64,000 nucleotides of DNA from Cristatella mucedo (taxonomy: Eukaryota > Bryozoa > Phylactolaemata > Cristatellidae): assembly GCA_009760855.2 (NCBI GenBank), contig WPIO01000034.1, forward strand, positions 3,467,501 to 3,531,500, read 5' to 3'. The notes beneath the pieces were generated by a model that saw only the letters and a list, made by a program, of their open reading frames with translations, did no database searches and was not told the origin of the DNA. The translations under genes and the position numbers were made by a program. Positions 11,188 through 24,154 of the stretch are shown here, piece by piece. How positions within the stretch are numbered: the first letter of the stretch is position 1; each line of letters starts with the position of its first letter.

Positions 11188-11219
11188 GTTCTCTTAAGGC
11201 GCTATATAAGAAACCCAAT

Positions 11220-12110
11220 TGGGTTCAGAGCTTCTGCCGGCCGCCGCTGTGACTTACCGTCTTTTTTCGCCAGGCACGTGACCTAAACGGTGGCCCCGAA
11301 CGGGCTTCGAAAATAATCTGCCTACTTCCGGTCTATGGTACGAGCTACTCGCACGAGCCGCGTCTGCTTCCGGCTCCAGCTGCCGTCTCCGCGCCGCCAC
11401 TTTATCCGAATGTCTCTCAATGCAGCGTCGACCGCAGCGCTTACACTCCAGCCGCGAATGGCGGCGGCGGCAGGGGAAGCCGGTATTCGCGGGTGTTTCC
11501 TGCTCGCAGCTCGGAGACGCGCGCCGCGTGCAGTTTACCCGGCGAGCGCGCGCTAGGCCGGCCGGTTGGTCAGCACGGCGCGTCAGCGTCCATATCGAAA
11601 CGTGGCCTGTAACGTGGGCATCTTGCGGACCCGACTCAGCTCTGGCGCCATCTGGTGTCATTTGGCCGGCTGTGCATACATAAACCAAAGGATGATTCTG
11701 CTGATTCATGAGCTTCATTTATTGAAGAACGGTTTAACGGCTGTCGTGCTCGCGCTCGCAAATGACGAATATTTAATCGATCGATTTACGACTATCAGCG
11801 TCGATCTACGACTGCTGCGGTTGTAGTTAGGCTCATTCGGCCACGTTTCCCATCTCTGAAAGGCTTGCCGTACGGCTGCAAGAAAACTCCAAGGCTTTTA
11901 GACCGGGTCACTGTTAAAAAATTAGTCTCGTTTACTCTAGGCACGAGCTTAAAAATAAAAACCTTCCGCCTTCTGACCTGCAAGGGATTCGCGTTGCAGC
12001 TCGGCGTATCCAGCTGTTTATTGCCAATCTGCAGCAGCTCCCGTGAAGCCCAATCACTAAGTTGCAATTCAGACCTCGGGTAGGGAAAAGCAGGTGTAAC
12101 CGTATGCATA
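11220..12110. other. Intergenic, nothing recognised
   Basis: CpG-containing sequence with overlapping open frames on both strands at 11254-11718. No domain or splice evidence was seen. Confidence 0.4.
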
Positions 12111-12113
12111 TAG

Positions 12114-12164
<51 letters not shown>

Positions 12165-12215
12165 TCGTTTGTATAGCGCCCTAAGAGAACTGAATTTCTA
12201 TCGAGTTGAGACCCT
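12114..12215 (-). mobile_element. TA repeat plus SINE-A tail fragment
   Basis: A TA run (12121-12160) abuts CAATTCGTTTGTATAGCGCC and CTAAGAGAACTGAATTTCTA, the SINE-A type tail on the minus strand. Confidence 0.65.
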
Positions 12216-12989
12216 CCGCTGCGTTCGACGTGGTTGGATACCCTTATCATATCATTTCATCATATCATATCATTTCATCATCATATCATTATCATTTTGA
12301 AGAAGGCCAGTAATTGCATTGGAGCACCCAGCGCTCTTTCTGTAATGCAATTCAAAAAAGATACGAGGCAGGTAAATTGTTATTAACAGGCTGCGTACTT
12401 AAATTTTCCTATTTGATCTTAGACATCTGACTTTGGTAGTCCAGTATGTGTTAGTTGATCAATCCGTCCTACGCGAGTACTGGAGTAGTGCTGTAATTTC
12501 GGCTTCCGAAATATTCGTGGTTTAGAGATCAGACTTCAGGGAATAACCTTTCATGCGTCATTTATAGCATTCCACAGTTAGAAATGAGCTAGTATTGATA
12601 GATTAATGCTCGATTATTGAGCTGGACACTATATAAGCGTGGTCTCAATGTATTTTTGTCGAACGTTGGCTCATCGAAGCCAAATGCCACCGCAAATGTT
12701 CTTCGTCCCAGCCTTCGAGCTCGCAATAGGGGAGCAATTTCCTGCTCCGTGTTCCTAAATGCAGCCACTGTCAAGGTCGTCGGGGAAGCGGCGGGATTCT
12801 GCCATTCGTGGGAGGAAGGAGCCGACGAAGATCCGCTGCAGCAGCTTAGCGTACCATTTGCTGCTCGATTGTGCACTTCACACTTCACTTCATGGAAGAG
12901 ACCCAGCAAAGGTCACCTGAGCGCTATGCTGAATTCGAGTGCTGGGCTCTCGCACTGTTTTCGCAGTAAGGCTCGTTGGAGCAGATACT

Positions 12990-13420
12990 TGCTTATCGCA
13001 GGGTGAATAATTATTGAATGATTCAGATGATCACGAGCGCACATTGAAGCCCTGGTCGAGAAAAACTAAACGACTTGTCGCTGGATTAGCCTATTGGCTC
13101 CACGGTCAAGGTGGCCTACTTTCAGCTTTCAGGAGCATCGCCACAATCAGGGCCTGCTTAGATAAATGTACGACTTCCAGACTAGTTTACCCGTTCGTGA
13201 TATCGCATCTAGATTACTGCCCTTTCCTTCGCTCGGGACTCCCCCCCCCGCCGCCCGCCCAGCCAGTGCCCTTAATCGTCTGCAGCTGGTACACAATCGT
13301 CTGCCGCTTGCCTGGTTAGCGTTCGTCGACGACGTTACTCCAAACATCTTATTAATTTATGTCTTAGCTCCACTGGCTCGTATCAAGCTTCGATTATATT
13401 TCAAGATAATAATAATGCAA
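12990..13420 (+). mobile_element. LINE-A coding fragment
   Basis: Encodes pieces of the C-terminal region of a CR1/L2-like polyprotein (IRACLDKCTTSRLVYPFVIS, then SHLDYC). It aligns with the same region in the 30588-31351 copy. A C-rich insertion and frameshifts break it. Confidence 0.75.
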
Positions 13421-13479
13421 TCATATAATTAATTAGCATATCGCAATAAGAGAGCTTACTATGTATATAGGAAGCTATC

Positions 13480-13580
13480 TAAAAAGTCGCAGGGCTCGAG
13501 CTCACGATCTCGGTAATCAAATGCATTCACCTTGACGTCGGTCATCAAAGGCGAGCACCTTAGCCCCGGTGCCAAACCTC
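13480..13580 (-). mobile_element. Diverged SINE-A head
   Basis: GGGCTCGAGCTCACGATCTC followed by GGCGAGCACCTTAGCCCCGG reads on the minus strand as a decayed tRNA-derived head (compare 11012-11150). Confidence 0.5.
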
Positions 13581-16500
13581 AGGTGTGGCTCCTCTTCTTG
13601 GCTTGCAGTTCGGCTCATTCACTTGCACCAGCCTTCACCCAGCTGACCTTCACCTAACCAACCTTCACCTATCCATCATTCACTAATCAGACCTCTTAGC
13701 TTCTCCTTCTTTGGGCTCTTGCACCGTCCACTCTTGGCTACTTGCGAGAGTGTAATGTAGTGTGTAGTGTCTATTTCCATTGTAAATCTACAAAAACACA
13801 AGGATCAAGTGGGCGTTATGCAGGAGAGTTTTCCGTAGAGCACTCACAGCCTCTTGTCTGCTACATTTGTGAGAACGGTGCTGACTTCAAAAGTATCACT
13901 TTCACCCGTATCAATTGTAGACCTTAAACAACTATTCCGCTTTTATGGATCCGGAGTACTTAGGTAAAGTAGCGTTTCGGCCCCGTGGATGTGCACGCTT
14001 CACCTTGAATCGGCGGCCGGGGTTGACAGATTTTGACCGCCGGTTTCGAAATTTCTCACGTGCAGAGTTTGTCAGAGCAATTCGTGCTCTATTATAATTG
14101 AACGCTTCTAAGCAATTCCCACTCCCAGCCTCGATACGGTCAGCGACGCTACCTCCGGCAAATAGCCAGCAACGGTGGTAGTTTGGCCTGCAGTGGCTGC
14201 AGGCGCCTTTACATACAGGCTGCTGTTCTTTCTGGATGCAATTTGGAATGCTGAGGCACGAGATTTTAGTGGCCCCTCGATGTGAATAATAAACATCCTG
14301 TAGAGTCGTCGAACGACCAGGTGTAAACACTGCTTGGAGCTGTTTTGTCCCCCCCCCCCCCCGCTAGCTAAGGTTAGATCGAAAGGTATGTCGAAACGCA
14401 CTGCATCGTCGAGTGCAATGCAACGCGATCGCTTTTCCCGCGATCCTGGCTCACTGCAATCGAGTGCAGGTGCACTCTGGTCGAAGGTGACAGGTAAACG
14501 GTGGCATCTTGGCACCCAATTTGCACCTGCAGCCAAACGCAACCTTGACACAGGACGACGGGGTGCGGCTAAAGCAAGTGACGCGAGACTTTAAGCAGCC
14601 AGCCTCTGCTGCCCAAGGTCTCGCTTTCGATACCGACATTGGCAGCTCGAGCGAATCTTGAAGGCTAAATCGGTAGAGCGCACTGCTCGACCGATAGGCC
14701 AGGAGTCATGGTATCGGTCCCCGCTCGAGCGAGGCGAAACGGCTTCGCTGTTTCGGCGCTTAGTCCCGAGGCCGATGGCCGCCCCCACCGTTCTGCAGTT
14801 TTGAAAAGTTATCGGCACCTTGAACCGATTGCATCTTCTGCACACTACACTCAAGGCATTCCTCGAATCGACGATGCGGCAAGAAACTCGATAAAAATAT
14901 CTCAGTTTTCGCCACGTTGGCTTTGCAGGTCGTGCATCCGAAGCATGCCGTCCAAGCATGCACGCAAGCCTGCTTTCACGCACAGGCGCACACTGCCTCA
15001 CCACTTCCGGGAACACTTTCCCTTTCGCCGCAGCTGCAGCTGCGAAAGTTCGGAGACATTTAAATCAATTGCAGGCAGCTCAAGCCATCGAGAATCGATT
15101 CGGTGAAGCTGTTTGCATTCAGAGCTCAGAATGTTGACAGATTGCATGTGAGAACGCAGCAATAAATCCTGTGAGCAAATGAAAACAAGGATTGGGACTC
15201 CAGAATATCCGGCCCGCAAATGCTTGCTAGAGCTTACAAGCAACTGACAAATTAACGTCATTCCAAGCGACGAGAAATCGAGCGCTGAGGTAACCATGCA
15301 TGTGACTTAATTAAGCTTTAATGATTCTCAAAAATGTGCGCCTGAACCGTCAGGCCGACGTGTCCAGCGTCAAGTATTGCATGTGGATGTATTGTAGCAA
15401 GAGAAGAATGAGTCATATCATTATACGGAAACAGACTCGCGATCGGCGAGACAGAGCCGAGAGTCGTACCAACTCAAGCTCAAAAGAGTCAAGGCCATAC
15501 CTTAGCCTGGATGGAGCGAGCGAGCGCATTAGCCGCCGTTTCTCGTCTGTGCACGCGGCCGCTGTTGCTAGGCAGAAACTGCCAAATGAGCACACTTCAC
15601 TCAGCTCCGCTCTCGATCTTTGGAGTTACGGTTTTACTACCACATCAAAAGGAGCATGCCGACGGGGCGGCCTCGTACGGTGTGGCACATTTTCAAAGGA
15701 TTATCCTTCGAGGAATGCCAAAGAAATTTCATACTTCCGCATCCGCGGATGGACGATATAATTTGAGAGGGTATGCAGCTGCAATGTCATATATGTCATA
15801 TGCACTGACCAGCCGGACAGTCCGGAAGCGTGCTGCGCCCTGCATTTGGTAAGCAATGGACATGCATGAATGGAATTCGCCATTGATTCTTCGCGGGGTT
15901 TCTATGTGGCTAATTTAAACTCCTAGTTTAGCAGTCATAAGCGGACAGCCAGGCCAGCCTTCCCATGCAAAGTTAAAGTTTTCCGCGACTTTTTTTCGGG
16001 TGCAAGTTAGTAGTAGTACAGAGCTAGACTATTCCTACATTAGGTGTTTTAATGTAGCTGTATTTGTATTTCATTACATATAAACCCCATGAAAGTCCAT
16101 GTTCCATAGCAAAGCTTCGAAAGAAATACGCTCATCCCGTAGCAGTAGCCCGGAGAGCTTTAAAAGGGGCTTCAAAGGAAAGCTTCTGCACGGCGTAATC
16201 CGATTAACGGGTCCATTTCTTTCCCATTTCGTCCTTCGTTGAGTAACAGCTGCTTGGTTCGGCTGAGGCATGGTTGGCTCGCTCCCAGGCTTTGATCTAC
16301 GCTTCGTGAAAGCTAGCCACTCATCGGACGACTGAAGCAAACTCGTACCGCTTAGTAACTCGCTCCCTACGGAGGCAGCGTGTTGCGGATGTTGTGTTGC
16401 GTGTTGCGGATCCAGAAACGTTGCATTATTTGATGTCTTTCCCGGGGAGGGGCGGCGGCCACCGTTACGGCACGTTTGGATTTATCCGATCTCGGAAAAC

Positions 16501-16640
16501 CCGGTCATTCTCTCGGTCCCACGTTTCCTAGCTTGATGTAACGGGAAAGACACCTATTTTATCACCCAGGGAAAGCCCTGCTTTGGCCCATGGCGGCTGA
16601 GGTGCTCTCTTTTTAAACTTCCGAGATATCAGGGCGATCC
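13581..16640. other. Intergenic, nothing recognised
   Basis: Contains a C14 tract (14349-14362) and several open frames on both strands (14108-15106, 15321-15852) with no recognised domain. I cannot support a gene here. Confidence 0.4.
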
Positions 16641-16647
16641 TCTTTAA

Positions 16648-16846
<199 letters not shown>

Positions 16847-16964
16847 ACCTTTACCGGCCATTTTTGGCCGAGGAGCTTGAGCCAGTGTGCTTGAGTGTTA
16901 CTCCAATCCCGCAGCGACGGAGATAATCCGCGGCTCGCCACCCGGCGCTGCGGCGGAACCATTT

Positions 16965-17075
16965 AAATTCATTTGTACGGCGCCCTACGTGAACTTAATC
17001 TCTATTCGGGCGCTTCACATTGGCCACGGGGCTCGGCCACTAGCCACTGTACCAAACCGGCGAGGCAGCCGTAGG
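16965..17075 (-). mobile_element. SINE-A copy
   Basis: Tail first on the + strand (TTTGTACGGCGCCCTACGTG, then ATTCGGGCGCTTCACAT). The tRNA-like head remnant ends near GTACCAAACCGGCGAGG. Confidence 0.7.
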
Positions 17076-17333
17076 GAGGTCGGTTTGGCGTGGAAGACGG
17101 ACGTGGCGGGAAGATTGCGAAGACGCAGAGGAGAAGCCGCGGCGGCCCGACGTGGACTTGGCGGGACACTCCATGAAGGAACGAGGGAAGACTTTGAGAA
17201 GTCAAACTCGGCGTGAAGAGGGACTGGCGGACTGGCCGTTGGGCATAAGAGCTCGCCGAGGAAGAGACCTAGCCGCGGAAAAGATGGCTCGCTGTGCGGC
17301 TGTGGCCTAGTTCCGGGCGCTGCACCAGTGTTA

Positions 17334-17815
17334 ATAATAATAATAATAATAATAATGCACTTGATAAAGCGCCCTCAGAGAACTCAATCTCTTTCTAGGC
17401 GCTTTACATTTGCTGCAAAGTGAAATGCAATTGAATGGTAAGTAAAATCATGCTTGAAAAACAAACAAAATGAATAATATGGTTAGGGGTGACATGCACA
17501 GGGTCAGCATGCAAATGTGGTTGATGGCAGCATGCACAGTGTCAGCACGCATAAACACATCAAGGACGAATCACAGGGACCCACTACATGCTGTCACAAA
17601 TAGGTGTGTTTTTAAGTTCCTTTTAAATCTGGTCAGGTCAGGGGATGTTCTGACGCAGGTCGGGAGGGAGTTCCAGGCTTTGGGAGCATACGAACTAAAT
17701 GCACGGTCTCCAAAGGATTTAGTGTTATTGCTACGTGAAAATTCTGCCAACATGAAGTTCACGGCCGTCGTACAAGCTCTTGGCCGTTTAGACACTCTTG
17801 CATAGTAGTAGGCCG
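17334..17815 (-). mobile_element. LINE-A 3' half with ORF fragment
   Basis: The ATT-repeat tail and GCGCCCTCAGAGAACTCAAT come first on the + strand. On the minus strand a coding remnant includes SFGDRAFSSYAPKAWNSLPT and FKRNLKTHLF, the C-terminal signature of CR1/L2-like proteins. It is the closest relative in the window to 30588-31351. Confidence 0.85.
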
Positions 17816-19180
17816 AGCATAAAAAAAGCGCCAAAACACGCACAAAAGTTGGCCAACTTTGACAGCAGCCTCATTTACCTAGCGACGCTCGCGAGCCGTA
17901 GCCACTGTTGACCCGCTTGCTGCTGACAGGAAAGGGACGCTCGCTGCAGAACTTAGACCCAAGACCGATTCGTGCAGGTCAAGACCTTTAAGCCATAACG
18001 CGGCTCTGACCTCTTCGCGCGCGTGCCGAAAGTCTTCGCAAGCGGCGTTTCAGAATTGGACAGCGGCGGCTACCGTCGTAACGTTTCTGACTGCGTTCGC
18101 TCCGCACGCGTTCCACTCGGACTCGAGATTTTCAATCCGTCTAAATTCTCGGGCTCTCAATTCACGCTGTTCCGCCGTAGTTCGACCGACGAAAGAATCG
18201 ACTGCGACGATGACGACGCGTTCGCGTATTTACCTGTCTGTACTTGTTTTTTCCGGCTTTCTTCCAGCCTCTGCGATCTGCAGAACGCAGATCGCTACGC
18301 GTTTCCGCTGTTAAGATGGCCGCTCGACGGCACGTGACGACGGCTGTGCGTTCCACGTGCAGTGCGGACCGGTAGTTCCCGAACGGAGCCCGGCTACAGC
18401 TGCTGCAGTTCTTTTGCTTCTGGCTGGCCAGTTTGCCTCACTAGAGATCTTTGACATTGCACGCTGTGCATGCCTGCTTTACCTTTTGGGTGGATCGACT
18501 GGGGATCGGGAGTCTGCCACTCTGCGAGTCTGCCACTCTGAATGAGTCTGAATGAGCCGCCACGGCCCCAGCAGGTAATGCAGCACTAAACACCTCTGAG
18601 GGCATTAAAAATAAGTGCGAACGTCATCCCGCACGTGCCGAGCTGAATGCGAGGAATTCTCCTGGGAAAGTCGATGCAGTCAGTCCGGGCACCTCGGCTG
18701 TTCAGGGTTCATCGCGTGTCGCACGCTGTATTCCAGGCCAGTCGTGTCGTCGCAAGAGTGAATACCTATCTCGAATTGCTGGCCCCGATCGCAGCAAGAT
18801 GAAATCGCAAAAAGCTCAACGAAACTACCGATTACTACCGACTACCATTCGTGACACTTAACCTCTAAGATATCAATAAATCTGTGCTTAGTCGTTAGTG
18901 GTAAAACAGCTATTTAAGTAAAGCAGCCTTTGAGTGTGTAGTCACGTGGTACAACGCGTTGGCCGAGGGATGCCAAGAGGAAGCAGCCGGGACGCACATC
19001 GCGGGATCGGAGTACGGTATCAGCACGGTGAATGCTTCTTTGCTTAACCAAATGCTGACCCCAATGAAATCAAAACTTGTTGGGGAAATAATGTAAATGC
19101 TAAGGGGCAAACAGGTGCTTTGTACTGTGTGGGTGCTGTGCACTATAGGGAAAATCCATTCCCCACATAATATATAGTGC
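17816..19180. other. Intergenic, nothing recognised
   Basis: Includes small direct repeats (AGTCTGCCACTCTG and GAGTCTGAATGAG near 18510-18556). No supported gene. Confidence 0.4.
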
Positions 19181-19195
19181 CTCCACATTTCGGTA

Positions 19196-19290
19196 TGGGT
19201 GTTAACATGTAGGGTATGGGTTAGGGTATGGGTATTAGGGTATTATATTATATACATTAGGGTATGCTCCGTATGGTGTGGGGGCACTAT
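19196..19290 (+). repeat. Degenerate TAGGGTATGGG repeat
   Basis: Irregular repetition of TAGGGTATGGGTTAGGGTAT-type motifs, loosely telomere-like (TTAGGG embedded) but not a true telomeric array. An inverted echo around CACTATATA and TATATAGTGCC flanks it. Confidence 0.6.
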
Positions 19291-19679
19291 ATACGGCATT
19301 AAGGGCACGCATAGGGAGAATAAATTCCCGAAATACCGTAATGTGTGGGGATATGAGGATAAGATATTGTGTGGGGTACACATTATTCCTGGGGGGGCAA
19401 TCAAAAGTTTTGCCGGAGAGCTCGGCGATTTCTACGGTAGTTACGCCTCTCGAAAAGTTGGGCAAACGCTACGAGTCTCTCGTCTCTTCTCGCCTCGTCT
19501 TGCCTCGCGTTAATTTTTTCTTTGTTCGTCTCGTTCTTGTCTCTCGTCTCGTCTCGCCCAACTTTAGCGTCTGGTAACTGTCATAGTTTTCGTGGCTATT
19601 CCCGTCTCTTAAGTCTTCAATATGATGCGATAGCCTAATTTAGTCGTAAATTAAAGGTAATAATATTTTTAAACCTCCC

Positions 19680-20500
19680 CCAGACAGGATGAGTGAAAAA
19701 AGAAATCGCCATTCTGTCAGGTTCAAGAAAAGAACCGTGGAGCAGTCCCGGGATAAGAATCTGACGGCTTTCTATAAAGAGAAGTGGGATCTCAGAATGG
19801 TCCGGAAATGACGAGCAGAGTACGTTAATCTCAGCCATCGGATGAATTAAGGCTATGCTAGGGAGCGCAATGCTGTGGATCAGGACGGCGACCATTATTT
19901 CCTGAGCTGGAAGGCATTATCGGTGAATGGAGACAGAGAGCAAACAGGAGCTGACAAAAGAGCAAAGGCACGGCCGATAGTCAACCATTTGCCCTTGCAA
20001 AGGCGGCACTGTTGGAAATATTCACAGAAGAATTCAAAGCATCGCAACGCTGCGTAGATGGCTTCCTTTAGCGTGAGTTCCCTCCTCCTGTTCCTGAGAC
20101 GATCGACAACAACACAGCTCAAGCTGGCAGACGGCGAAGCTGCTAAACTTGCGCGCGGATTCAAGTTCTTTGTTGGTGGCATCGACTTTTCCAAATACCA
20201 ACTTTCCAGCGTGGTTTCGAGGAATGAAACCGCAATGTTTGTGATTCAAATTTTTTAAATGACAATCGATCAGAGGGACCTCAGACCTCGTCAGTCTGCG
20301 TTTCCTCCACTGGTTACTACACAGCGCACGTACAACCGGCATTTTGGAAATTCGGCTGGATGGAGAGAAAGCCTCGCCCTCTAATCATAAGTAAGAGCAA
20401 GAAAAATAAGATTGAACGTGTTTCTGGCTTTTATATTCCTGAAACTACAAAATCTTGGTCACGCATTTTTTTTAAAGAAGTAGGTTAATTTAATGCAGTC
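19680..20500 (+). pseudogene. pogo/Tigger-like transposase, 5' part, broken
   Basis: Translation with stops shows an N-terminal helix-turn-helix region (MSEKRNRHSVRFKKRTVEQS, then WDLRMVRK, stop, RAEY). A second DNA-binding part follows (EFKASQRCVDGFL), then ETAM before a decayed end. This order matches CENPB-type helix-turn-helix pogo/Tigger transposases, whose next conserved block is usually NMDETPM. Several in-frame stops show it is dead. The 3' part continues after a LINE-B insertion at 20520-20998. Confidence 0.7.
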
Positions 20501-20519
20501 ACTTCAATCGTGAGATGGA

Positions 20520-20998
20520 CAAAGAGATCTGCTAGTCTGGGATTCAGCCAGCTGTCTTATGGCCACGGCTTGGCTCCTCCATACCTAGCTGAACTTCTGC
20601 ACCGGTTTCAGCCTCCTCGTGCTCTCAGGTCCTGTATGGACAATAAATTAGCTGTTCCATTCTTCCGCTTAAAGGCCGTTGGCGACAGAAGCTTTAGCTC
20701 TGCAGGTCCTAGACTGTGAAACTCGCTTCCACGATTCTTACGCAACGACAGCTACTCTTCTGCTGCCAACTATGGCTCATCCTTTCCAGCGGTCCTGAGC
20801 TGCTACTTCCATGCCAATCACTACCTCAACTGCTCTCCAGACTCTGCTATGCTTCCCACTTTCTCTTTGTTGCGTGAGATGAAGTCTGTTGGCTACCAAA
20901 AGCCTCTTAGGCTTTGAGCGCGCTATACAAAACTCTCCTGCGTAACACCCACATAGTCTTTGTAGCTGTGTGGAGTTACAGACGGAGATACGCTCAGC
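20520..20998 (+). mobile_element. LINE-B 3' fragment inserted in the pogo relic
   Basis: Encodes YLAELLHRFQPPRALRSCMD and then VGDRSFSSAGPRL, the CR1/L2-type C-terminal motif. It ends with GAGTTACAGACGGAGATAC, after which transposase sequence resumes. Confidence 0.8.
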
Positions 20999-21490
20999 GC
21001 GCTGAAGACATGAAGGACTTCATTGCAGAGAGAGATATAGATCAAAAACTGTTCCTGCTGGAACAGCTGCCTATCTCCAGACTCTTGATGCTGCAATAAA
21101 AAGGCCATTCAAGGATTATTTGCGTATGGAAATTAATGACTACGTCGAAAATGGAATGTAGAGAAATCATCGAGGAAACTTTATGAGGCCTGGCCTGCGA
21201 GAGATCGTTACTTGAGTAAAGAATTCGTGGGATAAAACCAATGGTTCAACAGAAAACACTGTCGCATGAAATTCATGCAGGAATTAACGTTTTTGAGATT
21301 TACGACGATGTTCCAGAAGATGACTCGAATACAGTTGAATAAAAATAGATTGTTTGTTCATGAAGAAAAACATTCTTTTACGTGAATAAATATAGGATTT
21401 TTGTACATGAGAAAAATAAGACATTCCCTGAAAATAAGTGCGATTTTCGGAGGTCAAATTAATAGAAGACCTTATTTTCGAGGAAACGCG
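20999..21490 (+). pseudogene. pogo/Tigger-like transposase, 3' part, broken
   Basis: A frame reads TAAYLQTLDAAIKRPFKDYL, then RMEINDYVEN. This matches the pogo-family block before the end of the DDE domain (typically LQPLDVAINKPFKD). The 3' flank has AAAATAAGTGCGATTTTCGG and AAGACCTTATTTTCGAGGAA, which look like terminal repeat sequence of this class. Loss of the frame and the LINE insertion make it non-functional. Confidence 0.7.
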
Positions 21491-21510
21491 ATCATATATG
21501 CATACACATA

Positions 21511-21551
<41 letters not shown>

Positions 21552-21604
21552 GTGTGCGCGTGTGTGTGCGTGTGTGTGCGCGTGTGCGCGCGTGTGTGTG
21601 TGTA
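21511..21604. repeat. GT/GC dinucleotide repeat
   Basis: TGTGTGTG run grading into GTGTGCGCG, an alternating purine-pyrimidine tract of the kind that can form Z-DNA. Confidence 0.95.
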
Positions 21605-21782
21605 AATACACGCAGTAATACTTATAATAATCTTGTTAAATTATGTCTCCCAATAAGGAAACTCGATCAGTCTTCTACATAACGGCATTAATTTTCCACA
21701 CTTTACAATTGATGGCTTTATCGGCTGGCGCTTCAATGTAGAGTGGATACGATAGGGCTTAGACAGCTCCACAACACTGGCT

Positions 21783-21892
21783 TATGATATGATAATATTA
21801 ATAATACATTTGATATAGCTCCCTCAGAGAACTCAATCTCATACTAGCCACTTTACATTTGCTGCAAAGGAAGCACGATCGAATGGTTAGTG
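21783..21892 (-). mobile_element. LINE-A 3' end fragment
   Basis: AATATTAATAATACATTTGA, then CTCCCTCAGAGAACTCAATC and TTTGCTGCAAAGG. Confidence 0.8.
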
Positions 21893-22334
21893 GTAGTATG
21901 CCCAGACCGTTCCATGACGGAGCACCTCATGCCCTCATGACCTAGTGCCCTACCGACTTCAGGTTCGATTTCTAAAAATGGCGTCCCGAGTAATGCGAAC
22001 GAGAATGAGTCCTCCGGCGCGTGCGACTCGCGTGCGACTCCCGCATAAGCGTAATAACTCTGCGTAATAAGCGTGCGGCTCGTCAGAGACTCGTGACTCT
22101 ACTAAAGGTGCCCCGAAAGTAAAGTGCTCCAATGGCTGCTGTCGGCTGATCGCGTGAGGTCCTAATGCTAGCGCTCTCTAGTAAGCAAGATCTACACTAT
22201 ACTTTCGACTTCCTATAGGGAAATGGCTTCGCATGGATGGACGCACCCAGCTCTCACAGCTCCAGGCCTGTAGCTACGCCTCTGACTAGCTGCAGTTCAC
22301 ACGCCCCCGAGCCAGGAGCTCATTACTGATCGAC

Positions 22335-22565
22335 TTCACGACATCCCCTGAATTTATGACATTTGAAAAGAAGCTAAAAACCCGCACGTTCCACACTTGC
22401 AGCGTTCGCTCCGGACGAGTAGCTCTTTGCGATTGTACGCGCCGACAATGTGCAAGTTACGACGAATCAATTGGCACACCACTTCCTTTCCAGCATGCGT
22501 AGAGTGCCCAGAATGAGATTCATTTCTCTCCCTCACTATTCAATTTCTTATTGTTATAACTACTA
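22335..22565 (+). mobile_element. LINE-A fragment near the ORF end
   Basis: CACGACATCCCCTGAATTTA and GAAAAGAAGCTAAAAACC correspond to the segment coding S/TSPD..FKRNLKT in LINE-A. The tail is decayed. Confidence 0.65.
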
Positions 22566-24150
22566 TTCCTGTTCATCTATATAGCCATCATCGAAAAATC
22601 GTCGTACTACGGTCGATTGCCTTAGTAGCCACTATGTTGGGCACGTTGTAGCACGATTTTCTTCTATCGCCGCGTGTACGTAAGAGTTGCATGCACAGCT
22701 TGCAAAAGTCTCGTCGGTGAGGTTAATTTGCCTGTATCCATTCGATCGTCGGAGCACGCTCCGCTTAGCCGCCCAACATATCGAGATGCCATATCGAGTT
22801 GCGCATACGGCGAGACAGCCCTATCTCCTTGAAGCGGCACGGTTTCCGGCAAACTTGTAGAGGCCAGCGTTGAAGTGCGATGCCTATTTACTGGCTGATT
22901 CCAGACTCTGATCTCGTAAACCAGCAGCTGCCAAACTCTCGCATACGACACGGCATATACTTGTACAATTCCAGTAGTTTCGCTTTCGCTTTCGCTTATC
23001 CCGCGTTGGTGCTTTCCCCGATATAAATGCTGATCCCGACGGTTCAGCCACTGTCTCGTGGCCACCGCCAAGGCAGCCGCATTCCGTAGTCTCTCAGCCA
23101 TTACTGCCTCAGTCAGCCAGCTCGAGTCGCACTTATCAGAAACTCAGACACCGATTCGTCGCCACAGTCACTGGGGCAGCGAGACTGCCCGGATGCTCGA
23201 GGATGAAAATTTAAGGCCATTATATACAGTACGCGCGTACACACGCACGCACGCGCACACACACACACACGCGCACACACGCACGCACGCACGCACACGC
23301 CGGCTCGCGAACTCACTTGCGTGTATACGTGCACGAATGTGTACATATAGGGCGGCGCGGCTACGCTAGCCCGATCAACCAGCCGTCGTTAAAGATTACG
23401 CGGTCCGATGCGTCATGCCTGAAAATTGCTTTCCCAGCGTCGATGCAGCAGCGACGTAGCGCTGCATAGCCGGAAGCGAAGACTATTCGCGAACCTCCCA
23501 GCTCGAGCTGATACGCTTAGGTTAGCCGCAGGTCGCAGCTGGTCGCCGTTTTCGCTGGCTGGCAAAGACGCTGCAAACTCGCGCGCGAGTGTTATGCCCG
23601 TTAGCGGAGAAGGCCTGCAACAGCCGAGCGCATTCTCGTATCGCATCGGGGGGGGGGGCGACGTGTGACTCACAGCGGCGCACACAGTGACTCACGGGAC
23701 GATCACGATACCGCCAAGCGGTTTCCCTTATGCAAACAGCCTACCTACCGGCGAATCATTAGGCAGTCTTAAGTGATGATTTCGTTCGGAAATATGACCA
23801 AGCGGATGAGCGAGACACGATGAGGAAGCGAGGTCAGAAGACCAGATACCCTTGAGCGGAGCACGCTTACTAATGGTGACGGTTTCAGAATGACTTGCTG
23901 GCCTAATCGTTTGTCTGCGTATGCGCAGGCAGCTCTCAGCTCGGCCCGATAGTTTCGATAAACGTCGCGGGTGACTCGCAAACACAGGGAACGGAAGTGC
24001 TGCAGCCTATAGCGCCGGCTTCATTGGTTTTTGTCGGACATTGGCAAAAACTAGCACTTTTACGAGTGCTGCGTTTGTGGAAAAGAACTTTCGTTCAGAA
24101 GCCGCTACGGCGCATTTGCAGCAATCACTTGCATCTGCCTTGAACCAAAG
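22566..24150. other. Intergenic with CA/CG repeat, no gene recognised
   Basis: Holds a CA/CGCA repeat at 23228-23302 and a G10 tract near 23648. Open frames on both strands have no recognisable domain. Confidence 0.4.
23228..23302. repeat. CA/CGCA repeat
   Basis: ACGCACGCACGCGCACACAC-type alternating tract. Confidence 0.95.
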
Positions 24151-24154
24151 GGGC

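Noticed and set aside
15321-15852. Overlapping + frames of 146 and 113 codons
   Set aside because: No family recognised, no consistent splice sites, and strong frames on both strands suggest chance.
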